A DNA stretch of 64,000 nucleotides from an uncultured Bacteroidales bacterium (GTDB lineage: Bacteria; Bacteroidota; Bacteroidia; Bacteroidales; FEN-979), in contig CAISRB010000012.1 in NCBI GenBank assembly GCA_903887775.1, positions 186,001 to 250,000 of the forward strand, written 5' to 3'. Both the position numbers and the translations under genes were made by a program. Positions 42,558 through 50,476 of this stretch are shown piece after piece. Below the pieces are notes generated by a model. That model searched no databases. It was given only the letters and a program-made list of their open reading frames with translations, and was not told where the DNA came from. Position 1 is the first letter of the stretch. Each line of letters begins with the position of its first letter.

Positions 42558-44750
42558 TTATTGAACCAGGGTAAGTTCCCCGATCAGGTTGCTTGCACCT
42601 GCAAATTTGTCGATAATGAAAAGCACATAACGGATATCCACATTGATTGTTCTCTGCAGATCGGGTTCAAACATAATGTCTCCGCTCATAGCTTCCCAGT
42701 TGCCGTCGAATGCGAGGCCAATAAGCTGTCCGTCTGCGTTGATTACCGGGCTGCCTGAGTTGCCGCCTGTGATGTCGTTGGTAGTAAGGAAGCAAACGTT
42801 CATCTCGCCGTTCTCGCCGTATTTCCCGTAATCTTTCTGCTGGTACAGGTCCTTCAGCTTCTTTTCAACGATGAATTCTTCGTTTTCAGGGTCTTCTTTT
42901 TGCATAACGCCATAAAGAGTTGTGAAATAGTCGTAATGTACGGCATCAGCGGGATAATAGTCAAGGACTTTGCCATAGCTTACGCGCATCGTCGAATTGG
43001 CATCGGGATAGTATTTCTTATCCGGGTCCATTTCACGAAGTCCGGCCACAAATAAACGGTTACCCGTTGAAACATTATTTCTCAGGGATGTCATGGCATT
43101 GGAGTATTTCGCTGCGGTTTCGCCTACAGAACGGGAGAGTTTCCACGCCGGGTCTTTTTCAAGTGTTTTCCGGCTTGGCTTGTCTAGGAATTTGTTCAGT
43201 TTTTCAGGGGATGAGAAAATCGAAGTGGCATACACGTTTTCAGCATATGCTGAAAAATCATTTCCGTATTCTTTCGCAATATCCTTTAAAATCGAAGGCT
43301 GTTCCTGTGAAGCAACGTTCCGGAAGTACAACGTCAGGGTTCCTGCAAGTTTCTTTTTCTCAATGATCTGATCTTTATCCTTGAACAAGACGGGAATAGT
43401 TGACCTGTATGCCGCAATAGCTTTTTTGAGAGCGGCTTTATCCTTTTTCTCATAAGCTTCTTCTATTGCCGAAGCCCTGCCTGCAGTTCTTACTATGTCG
43501 AGAGCCATCGCTCCTGAATTCGCATAATAACTGGGAACAGCAACTTTTTCAAGAGCTGAATAGGCCTGTTTCAGGTCATCCAGCAAATGACCGTACTTCT
43601 TTTGCCGTGCAGGATCTTTACTGCACCAGGCGGCAAAAGCGGCTTCTATTTCTTTTTTCTTTTCCTCGACATGATTTCGTTTAAGCATTTTGGACTGGCC
43701 GATGAAATTTTTCCAGGTATTGGCCATATTCGCATAACTCCCCGAATATGCGATCTTCACAGCCTTGTCAACATCCATTCGTTCCTTCATGATCTCAAGA
43801 TTATTACCATAGAGGGTAATAAGACTGGGATACTGGACCGAGAGGTTATACTCAATACCGTAGGAAGTCAGGTAGCGGGACGTCCTGGCCGGGTAGCCCC
43901 AGATCATGGCAAAATCATTCTTTTTAATCCCTTTAAGGCTGACAGGCAGGTGGTATGCGGGTTTCAGGGGAACGTTATCTTTTGAATATTTTGCAGGTTT
44001 CCCGGTGGAATCGGTATAAATGCGGAAAATCGTAAAATCACCGGTATGCCTTGGCCACATCCAGTTGTCGGTATCACCGCCGAACTTCCCGATAGATGAG
44101 GGGGGGGCTCCGACAAGCCTGACATCCTGGTATGTTTTGTAAACAAAGAGGTAGTATTCATTCCCTGAATAAAAAGCCTGGATCACGGCATCGTATTTAC
44201 CGTTTTCTTCAGCTCTCTTTTTTATCCTGTTGCTGATATTACGCACTTTCATCTGCCGGTCAGCTTCTTTCAGTGTATCGGGCAGGAAGGGAATAATAGA
44301 ATCTGTTTCATTCTCAACTCTTACAAGAAAAGAAGCACACATCCTTTCATTCATAAGTTCCTCGCTTTTATTTTTCGCCCAGAAACCGTTAGTAAGGTAA
44401 TCATGTTCGGTGGTGCTGTGGTTTTCAACTGCAGTAAAACCACAATGGTGATTTGTAAAAATTAGGCCCTGGTCCGAAACTACTTCAGCGGTACAGAAAA
44501 ACCCCTGTCCTCCGCCATTCGCAGAAAGGCCGACAATTGCATCTTTCAGGCTTGAGTGGTTAATGTTGTAAAGTTCCTCAGCAGTGAGGTGAAGCCCCAT
44601 TTTCTGCATATCAACATAATTGAGGCGGTCAAGCAGGAGGGGAAGCCACATGCCTTCTTCAGGCGGGTTGTCAGCGAAAGCTGGCAAAGTACTGGTCAAC
44701 AGAAGTAAACCAAGCACTGCCCAAGTCATTTTTTTCAAGTTGGATTTCAT
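42558..44750 (-). CDS. S46-family dipeptidyl peptidase (DPP7/DPP11 type)
   Basis: 730 aa. The signal peptide ends near LPAFA. It is a serine exopeptidase of the Bacteroidota S46 family, which removes dipeptides from peptide N-termini in the periplasm. The catalytic His is in FTNHHCGF near residue 101, and the Ser is in DITGGNSGSPV near 664. From memory of the Porphyromonas enzymes, the residue 18 after the catalytic Ser sets specificity: Gly in DPP7 and Arg in DPP11. Here it is Gly (AFDGNWE), so the DPP7-like preference for hydrophobic residues is more likely. Confidence 0.92.
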   Translation of the reverse strand: MKSNLKKMTWAVLGLLLLTSTLPAFADNPPEEGMWLPLLLDRLNYVDMQKMGLHLTAEELYNINHSSLKDAIVGLSANGGGQGFFCTAEVVSDQGLIFTNHHCGFTAVENHSTTEHDYLTNGFWAKNKSEELMNERMCASFLVRVENETDSIIPFLPDTLKEADRQMKVRNISNRIKKRAEENGKYDAVIQAFYSGNEYYLFVYKTYQDVRLVGAPPSSIGKFGGDTDNWMWPRHTGDFTIFRIYTDSTGKPAKYSKDNVPLKPAYHLPVSLKGIKKNDFAMIWGYPARTSRYLTSYGIEYNLSVQYPSLITLYGNNLEIMKERMDVDKAVKIAYSGSYANMANTWKNFIGQSKMLKRNHVEEKKKEIEAAFAAWCSKDPARQKKYGHLLDDLKQAYSALEKVAVPSYYANSGAMALDIVRTAGRASAIEEAYEKKDKAALKKAIAAYRSTIPVLFKDKDQIIEKKKLAGTLTLYFRNVASQEQPSILKDIAKEYGNDFSAYAENVYATSIFSSPEKLNKFLDKPSRKTLEKDPAWKLSRSVGETAAKYSNAMTSLRNNVSTGNRLFVAGLREMDPDKKYYPDANSTMRVSYGKVLDYYPADAVHYDYFTTLYGVMQKEDPENEEFIVEKKLKDLYQQKDYGKYGENGEMNVCFLTTNDITGGNSGSPVINADGQLIGLAFDGNWEAMSGDIMFEPDLQRTINVDIRYVLFIIDKFAGASNLIGELTLVQ

Positions 44751-44778
44751 CGTTCAGATTTAAAACAGTAGTGATTAA

Positions 44779-45462
44779 TTAAGGTATATGTATAGTAAAT
44801 ACTTTGTAATATTCAAATAAAGAACCTGAAATAATAAAGGAACCGATGATCATAAAGAGCAGTCCAACGATACGGTTCAGCCATAATTTAATCTGTGGGT
44901 TTCCCAGCACTTTGATCCTGTTAGCCAGAAAGCATTTAAGGATGTCAGTTGTGAGTACCATGAACAATGTTCCGCTGAAGAACAGAGCTACGGCTCTCTG
45001 GTCACCTCCATAGGTTGCATTGATGGCAAGCATCGAAGTGATCCAGAAGACCCAGAGAAAAGGATTAGCGAGATTGAGCACAAACCCCTTGAAAAAGTAG
45101 GGGAGAAGTCCGGGTTTCCTGACTTTTATTTCATTGATAGCCTCAACCCTCTCAGTCATCGGGATTTTCTTAAAAAAAGTATAGATGCCAAAAATGGTCA
45201 TAATACCGCCCCCGATAATTCCAAGAATAAGGTGGTAAAACTTGTCATTAACAATCTGTGCAGCCCCGAAATAAAACCCGATCACAAGGGCCAGGTCGCT
45301 CGCAAAAATGCCCAGCGCAAGGAATATCCCGGTTTTAATCCCATGCTTAATGCTGGTTTGAAGAAGCGCAAAAAGCGCAGGGCCCAGGGTAATGGCAATG
45401 GTAATCCCGAGGATCATCCCCTCGAAAAGGGGGTGTAAAATGGCCAGGCTATTGACAACCAT
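44779..45462 (-). CDS. LysE-family amino acid exporter
   Basis: 227 aa with six hydrophobic helices. The N-terminal family segment GITIAITLGPALFALLQTSI (about 19-38) and the later GFVLNLANPFLWVFW (about 120-134) are typical of LysE/RhtB translocators. The substrate is probably an amino acid. It starts inside the 3' end of the GH3 gene, overlapping by 14 bases, so the two are co-transcribed. Confidence 0.9.
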   Translation of the reverse strand: MVVNSLAILHPLFEGMILGITIAITLGPALFALLQTSIKHGIKTGIFLALGIFASDLALVIGFYFGAAQIVNDKFYHLILGIIGGGIMTIFGIYTFFKKIPMTERVEAINEIKVRKPGLLPYFFKGFVLNLANPFLWVFWITSMLAINATYGGDQRAVALFFSGTLFMVLTTDILKCFLANRIKVLGNPQIKLWLNRIVGLLFMIIGSFIISGSLFEYYKVFTIHIP

Positions 45463-46984
45463 AGTTTTGAAGATGATTTTCCCAGGATGTCAGTTGTTGG
45501 TTTTTCAAAACTCGGGGAAACTTATGAGCTCCTCCTTCTTTACCCTGAACCTTCATCCAGTCATAAAAAGCCTGCAAAGGTACAATTTCCGCCCGGATCT
45601 CTCTTATAGCTTCGAGTCTTTCGACCCGATAATCGTCGTTCAGGACTTTCAGGTAATCATCCAGTTTGCGGGCAAGGATTACCGGATCTGCAGGACTGTC
45701 GGTTCCCAGGTACCATTTATGGCCAAAAAGGCTGCCGTGCCTTATCCCGCATACTGTAAACTCATTGATTTTTATGTTCATCTCGTCCTGAAGCAGTTTA
45801 ACGGCCCGGTTCATGTTATCCTGCGACAGATGCTCCCCGCAAAGACTGAGAAAATGTTTCGTCCTTCCGGTCAGCTGGATCTCGCAGGATTTTGTATTTG
45901 TAAATTTGAGGGTATCACCGATCAGGTACCTCCATGCGCCCGCACAGGTTGAGAGAAGAAGGGCATAATTTCTGTTTTCTTCAACCTCATTTAAACTTAA
46001 AACCTCAGGGTTTTCTTTCAGGTTGCCTTCTTCATCGAAATTCCTGTCGGTGTATGGAATGAACTCATAATATATCCCGTTATCGGTAATCATTGCCATC
46101 GAGTTTTTGCTTTCAGGATGCTGATAAGCAATATACCCTTCCGACGACAGGTAGGATTCGTTATAAATGATTGACCTTCCAAGCAGGGGCAGAAAGCCGT
46201 TCACATAGGGCTCAAACGATACACCACTGTGGACGTAAGCGCTGAAATTCGGCCAGATCTCATGAATATGTCTGAGCTTGTATTCCTGGATGATCCTTTC
46301 GAGGATGATCTGTATCCAGGCCGGCACGCCAACTATGATCCCAATATCCCAATTTGGGGCATTGCGGACAATCTCCTTGAGTTTTACAGGCCATTCCACT
46401 TCCCTTGAGATGCTTTTCTCCGGTTTGTAGAAATGCTGAAACCAGAACGGGATGTTTTTAGCTGTAATACCCGACACGTCACCCTGGTAATATGTCCCGT
46501 TATACTGCAAATGCGTGCTTCCGCCAATCATCAGTATCCCTTTTTCATAAAACTCATCGGGGAAGTCATACTTTGTAGTGCTTACCAGAAGCCGGATTGT
46601 CGCTCTGCGAATAGCCATAAGCATATCGCTGGTCACAGGGATCTGTTTTGACGAGGCATCGGATGTGCCCGATGTCAGTGCAAAATATTTAACCCGTCCG
46701 GGCCAGGTTACATAGGATTCTCCGTTCAGGCTGCGGTACCACCAGGAACGGAACATCAAATTATAATCATGAACTGGAATATTTTCACGGAATCCTGTAA
46801 TAATATTCGGAGAATCCAGGATATCGGCGAAATGATAGTATTCCCCGAATGCCGTTCCCTGAGCCCTGGCCAGCAGTTTTCTCAGGACTTTTTGTTGTTC
46901 ACGAAAGGGGTCTGTGTTTTTGATGTCAATCGGGAAACGTCTTATTTCATAAGCTTTTTTAATAATTGACCCAAGCAGCGGCAT
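45449..46984 (-). CDS. GH3-family (auxin-responsive-promoter-like) acyl-adenylating protein
   Basis: 511 aa. GH3 proteins belong to the ANL superfamily; plant members conjugate amino acids to auxin or jasmonate. Visible family features are YFALTSGTSDASSKQIPVT near 106 (ATP loop), the YLSSEGYIAYQ segment near 283 and CAGAWRYLIGDTLKF near 345. Function in Bacteroidota is unknown. An acyl-amino acid conjugation role is inference, though pairing with an amino acid exporter fits it. Confidence 0.9.
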   Translation of the reverse strand: MPLLGSIIKKAYEIRRFPIDIKNTDPFREQQKVLRKLLARAQGTAFGEYYHFADILDSPNIITGFRENIPVHDYNLMFRSWWYRSLNGESYVTWPGRVKYFALTSGTSDASSKQIPVTSDMLMAIRRATIRLLVSTTKYDFPDEFYEKGILMIGGSTHLQYNGTYYQGDVSGITAKNIPFWFQHFYKPEKSISREVEWPVKLKEIVRNAPNWDIGIIVGVPAWIQIILERIIQEYKLRHIHEIWPNFSAYVHSGVSFEPYVNGFLPLLGRSIIYNESYLSSEGYIAYQHPESKNSMAMITDNGIYYEFIPYTDRNFDEEGNLKENPEVLSLNEVEENRNYALLLSTCAGAWRYLIGDTLKFTNTKSCEIQLTGRTKHFLSLCGEHLSQDNMNRAVKLLQDEMNIKINEFTVCGIRHGSLFGHKWYLGTDSPADPVILARKLDDYLKVLNDDYRVERLEAIREIRAEIVPLQAFYDWMKVQGKEGGAHKFPRVLKNQQLTSWENHLQNYGCQ

Positions 46985-47088
46985 CCCTGAAATATTATTA
47001 GAATCCTGTAAAATTACAAAAAAAGATACTTAATTTCGGATCAGATTTGAGGCAACGCGTATTTTAAACCCGACAATAAGGACAACCA

Positions 47089-48174
47089 ATGAAAAGAAAG
47101 ATGATTTATGCACTCCTGATCATTATAGGATTGCCTGTGATTGCGGCAATCTTTGTACTGGGTTATCTGCAGATTACTGAATACTGGCCGGCCGATATAG
47201 AGATGGTTCAGGCCAGCGGAAAAGGCTTGCCCCTTTCGTCTGCCAGGACCGATTTTTCATTTCTCACATGGAATATAGGATACGCCGGCCTGGGCAGGGA
47301 GGCAGACTTTTTTTATGACGGGGGGACCATGGTGCAGCCGGAAAAGGCAGAAATGGCAAATTATTTGAAAGGAATAGAGGCTGAACTGAAAGCACAAGAC
47401 TCGGTCGATTTTATTTTTATTCAGGAAATCGACAGGGGCGGCAAACGAACATATGGCCAGGACCAGCTTGCCGAGATTGAGAAAGGCTTACCTGATTTTT
47501 GTAATGTTTATGCAACCAACTTTAAAGTAGCGTACATACCGATTCCGCTGTTCAAGCCTATCGGCAAAGTAAATGCAGGCCTTTGCACTTTCTCAAAGTA
47601 CCCTCCCGAGAACAACGAACGGCATGCCTATGATGCTTTTTTCTCATGGCCGAAAAGACTGGCCTTCCTGAAAAGGTGTTTTCTTGTCTCGTCCTTTGAA
47701 GTCTGCGGAGGGAAACAGCTTATCGTGGTAAACCTCCACAATTCGGCTTATGATGTTACAGGGGAACTGCGCAGCAAAGAACTTGCACTCCTCCAGACAT
47801 ATCTTCAGAGGGAATACCAGAAGGGAAATTTTATTGTTGTCGGAGGCGACTGGAATATGAACCCAAATGGATTCCGGCCTGAAAAAATCAGTTCAGGCGA
47901 CAAAGCTTTTTCAATTCAGCCAGCTGTGGACAGTACATTTATGCCTGGCTGGCAAATTGTTTATGATCCTTTGTTGCCGACCAACCGGAATACCGATGCG
48001 CCTTATAAAAAGGGTGTGACAGGCACAACGGTGATCGATTTTTTCATTATTTCTCCCAATGTTAAAATGTTGAATTGTTTTACTTTGGATAAAGGTTTCG
48101 AAAACTCCGACCATAATCCTGTTTTCGCGAAGTTCCGGCTTAATGCAGGCTTCAGTGGCAATCCCTTGTTTTAA
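47089..48174 (+). CDS. Membrane-anchored endonuclease/exonuclease/phosphatase-family protein
   Basis: 361 aa with an N-terminal signal-anchor (about residues 5-27). EEP-fold motifs are FLTWNIGYAG near 60, catalytic Glu in FIFIQEIDRGG near 107, VVGGDWNMNPNG near 248 and the terminal SDHNPVFAKF near 340. The class includes nucleases, phosphodiesterases and sphingomyelinases. The extracytoplasmic position suggests a phosphodiesterase or nuclease on exported substrates. Confidence 0.85.
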   Translation: MKRKMIYALLIIIGLPVIAAIFVLGYLQITEYWPADIEMVQASGKGLPLSSARTDFSFLTWNIGYAGLGREADFFYDGGTMVQPEKAEMANYLKGIEAELKAQDSVDFIFIQEIDRGGKRTYGQDQLAEIEKGLPDFCNVYATNFKVAYIPIPLFKPIGKVNAGLCTFSKYPPENNERHAYDAFFSWPKRLAFLKRCFLVSSFEVCGGKQLIVVNLHNSAYDVTGELRSKELALLQTYLQREYQKGNFIVVGGDWNMNPNGFRPEKISSGDKAFSIQPAVDSTFMPGWQIVYDPLLPTNRNTDAPYKKGVTGTTVIDFFIISPNVKMLNCFTLDKGFENSDHNPVFAKFRLNAGFSGNPLF

Positions 48175-48184
48175 CTCCACTTGT

Positions 48185-49072
48185 ATGCTTAACCAGGCCG
48201 TATGTTATAGTGTTAAAGAAGATTCATCCCTGCTCGATTTTCTGGAATTCCATTATCCGCAGTCATCAAAAACAAGTCTGAAAAAAATTATTTCACACGG
48301 CAGTATTTCAGTAAACGGGAAAACTGTAAAGAACCCTGCCGCAGAAGTCCACAGCGGGGAGGAAGTGTGTTATATGAAGCATACCATGGTTGCAAAGGCA
48401 AATGCGCCTTTCCGCCTGGTATTTGAAGATGAATCAATCATCGTTATAGACAAACCTGCCGGCTTGCTGACATACGGCGAAAAGGGAAGCAGTGGTTCAT
48501 CCGCTTATAAGGAGCTGAAGGAATATCTGAGTACAGCTTCAAAAAGCAGGGCGGAACTGTTTGTGGTTCACCGGCTCGACCGGGAAGTATCTGGATTACT
48601 GTTGTTTGCCAAATCAGAGGAAATCCAGGAAAATCTGAAAGAAAACTGGAAGGACTTTACGAAAAAATACCTGGCCCTTACAGAGGGCAGGCTGAAGAAT
48701 AAAACAGGGGAGATTAAAAGCTGGCTGACCAACGGGCCGGATTATAAAGTTCGTTCAGGGCCGCAGCGCGAAGGGGCTAAATACGCAGAAACATCATACC
48801 GGGTTGTAAAGGAGCTGGATGACCATACCCTGCTTGAACTTCAGCTTGTAACCGGCAGGAAAAACCAGATCCGGGTTCATTTGTCGGATATGGGTCACCC
48901 GGTCGTCGGAGACAGAAGATATGGAGCTGATGCCAGATTTGAACGGAGGATAAGGCTTCATGGCTTTTATTTGCGGATACGGCATCCGAAAACCAGCGAG
49001 TGGCTTGAATTCAGGATTGAGCTCCCGAAAGGTTTTCTGGTTCTGCGCCCTGAGCATGAAAAATACAAATAG
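48185..49072 (+). CDS. RluA-family 23S rRNA/tRNA pseudouridine synthase
   Basis: 295 aa from ATG 48185. The track start at 48143 overlaps the previous gene and adds unconserved residues. An S4-like RNA-binding domain occupies about 10-70 (LKKIISHGSISVNGKTVKNPA). The catalytic domain has RLDREVSGLLLFAKS near 135, holding the catalytic Asp, and the later VTGRKNQIRVHLSDMGHPV is a family hallmark. Target uridine unknown. Confidence 0.92.
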   Translation: MLNQAVCYSVKEDSSLLDFLEFHYPQSSKTSLKKIISHGSISVNGKTVKNPAAEVHSGEEVCYMKHTMVAKANAPFRLVFEDESIIVIDKPAGLLTYGEKGSSGSSAYKELKEYLSTASKSRAELFVVHRLDREVSGLLLFAKSEEIQENLKENWKDFTKKYLALTEGRLKNKTGEIKSWLTNGPDYKVRSGPQREGAKYAETSYRVVKELDDHTLLELQLVTGRKNQIRVHLSDMGHPVVGDRRYGADARFERRIRLHGFYLRIRHPKTSEWLEFRIELPKGFLVLRPEHEKYK

Positions 49073-49077
49073 ACGTT

Positions 49078-49881
49078 TCAGGAACCGAAATTCCTTTGGC
49101 GCCTGGCCTCAAAAACCACAATAGCCGCCGAAACCGATACATTCATCGAATCTATTTTACCACTCATAGGGATCTTGATCGTATGATCGGCAGTTGTCAG
49201 CCACGATTGGCTGAGACCTGTCGATTCGGTTCCCATGACAAATGCCGTCGGACCACGAAAATCCACCTCGTGATAATACTGATCAGCGGTAAGGGAAGTG
49301 GCATATGAAGTGATGCCTTTCGAATGCAGCCAGGTCAGTGTTTCCTGTGTCGAACTGACGACGATGGGTATCGTGAAAATACAGCCAATGCTGGAACGTA
49401 CCGCATTCGGGTTATAAACATCCGTCAGAGAATCGCAGATTATGACGGCATCAAGATTTGCAGCATCCGCTGTACGAAGCAAGGCACCCAGGTTCCCCGG
49501 CTTTTCAACGGCTTCGAGGATCAGGATCAGCGGGTTGACAGACAGGTTAAGGTCCTGCAATCCGTAATTTCGCGGCTGGGCAACTGCAATTATCCCTTCT
49601 GCATCATTCCGGTATGCAATGCGGTTATAAACCTGCTGTGAAACCTCGAAAATCCCTGAAATAAAAGAGATCCCGGAAATTTTCCGGACTTCTTCAGGCG
49701 GAAGCAATTCAGGACAAAAAAATACCGTTCGTATTGTAAAACCCCCCAAAATGGCCAGGTTGAATTCACGTAAACCTTCAATTATAAACAGGTTCTTTTC
49801 TTTTCTCTCCCGTGATTTTTCCCGGAGTAAAAGCACATTTTTTATAAGAGGATTTTTAAGGCTGGTGATCTGGTAAATCAT
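49078..49881 (-). CDS. TrmH/SpoU-family RNA 2'-O-methyltransferase
   Basis: 267 aa from ATG 49881; the track start is five residues longer. The N-terminal substrate-binding domain has the EKNLFIIEGLREF segment. SPOUT motif 1 is EAVEKPGNLGALLRTADA near 120, motif 2 is AFVMGTESTGLS near 212, and motif 3 is IPMSGKIDSMNVSVSAAIV near 235. It is probably an rRNA 2'-O-ribose methyltransferase. It converges on the pseudouridine synthase, so two RNA modification genes adjoin. Confidence 0.93.
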   Translation of the reverse strand: MIYQITSLKNPLIKNVLLLREKSRERKEKNLFIIEGLREFNLAILGGFTIRTVFFCPELLPPEEVRKISGISFISGIFEVSQQVYNRIAYRNDAEGIIAVAQPRNYGLQDLNLSVNPLILILEAVEKPGNLGALLRTADAANLDAVIICDSLTDVYNPNAVRSSIGCIFTIPIVVSSTQETLTWLHSKGITSYATSLTADQYYHEVDFRGPTAFVMGTESTGLSQSWLTTADHTIKIPMSGKIDSMNVSVSAAIVVFEARRQRNFGS

Positions 49882-49975
49882 ATGCCGAAGGTACAAAGAA
49901 TTCAGAACGGATAATTTTCAGGATACGGTATTGATTTTTTAATAATTTTGCGCATTCAGGTACCACAAATATTTT

Positions 49976-50374
49976 ATGTCAAGGATTTTTGCATTATCGG
50001 AAGCCGCTTCAATTGCAATTCACAGCATGGTTTTAATCTCCCGATCAGAGGGGGGTATTAATGCCGTAAAAATAGCTGAATTCACAGGTTTTTCAAAAAA
50101 TCATATTGCAAAAGTTTTACAGCGGCTCGTGAAAAGCGACCTGCTGAAATCGGTGAGAGGTCCGGCAGGCGGATTTACCCTGAAAAAAGATCCGGAAAGC
50201 CTGTCACTCCTGGATATTTATCAGGCTATCGAAGGTCCCCTCGAATTGAACGACTGCCCCCTGGCGAACGAGATTTGCAACTTTGACCGTTGTTTAATGG
50301 GCAATGTAATCAATAAACTTACTGCTGAATTTAAAAAGTTCCTTCAGGATCAGACATTAAGCTCCTACCTGTAA
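49976..50374 (+). CDS. Rrf2-family transcriptional regulator with C-terminal Cys cluster
   Basis: 132 aa. An N-terminal winged helix (IHSMVLISRSEGGINAVKIAE, FSKNHIAKVLQRLVKS) is followed by RGPAGGF typical of Rrf2. Three Cys in NDCPLANEICNFDRCLMG (C-x6-C-x4-C, near 97-109) could hold an Fe-S cluster as in IscR or NsrR, although spacing differs from IscR. TAATTTTG at 49943-49950 is a plausible -7 element. It lies upstream of the BACON protein and nrfHA and could be a nitrosative-stress or Fe-S sensor for them. Confidence 0.88.
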   Translation: MSRIFALSEAASIAIHSMVLISRSEGGINAVKIAEFTGFSKNHIAKVLQRLVKSDLLKSVRGPAGGFTLKKDPESLSLLDIYQAIEGPLELNDCPLANEICNFDRCLMGNVINKLTAEFKKFLQDQTLSSYL

Positions 50375-50415
50375 ATAATTTTAACACGGTTGAAGGGCCG
50401 GAAAACTTGTTTTTG

Positions 50416-50423
50416 TATCTTTG
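50416..50423 (+). promoter_or_regulatory. -7 element of the BACON-repeat protein promoter
   Basis: TATCTTTG matches TAnnTTTG exactly, 53 bases before the start codon. A TTG at 50390-50392 is 23 bases upstream, longer than the usual spacing. Confidence 0.5.
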
Positions 50424-50476
50424 CAAGGAACCATAATTTCCAAACCTTAAACAATTATTAAACCCGTTAATTAAGT

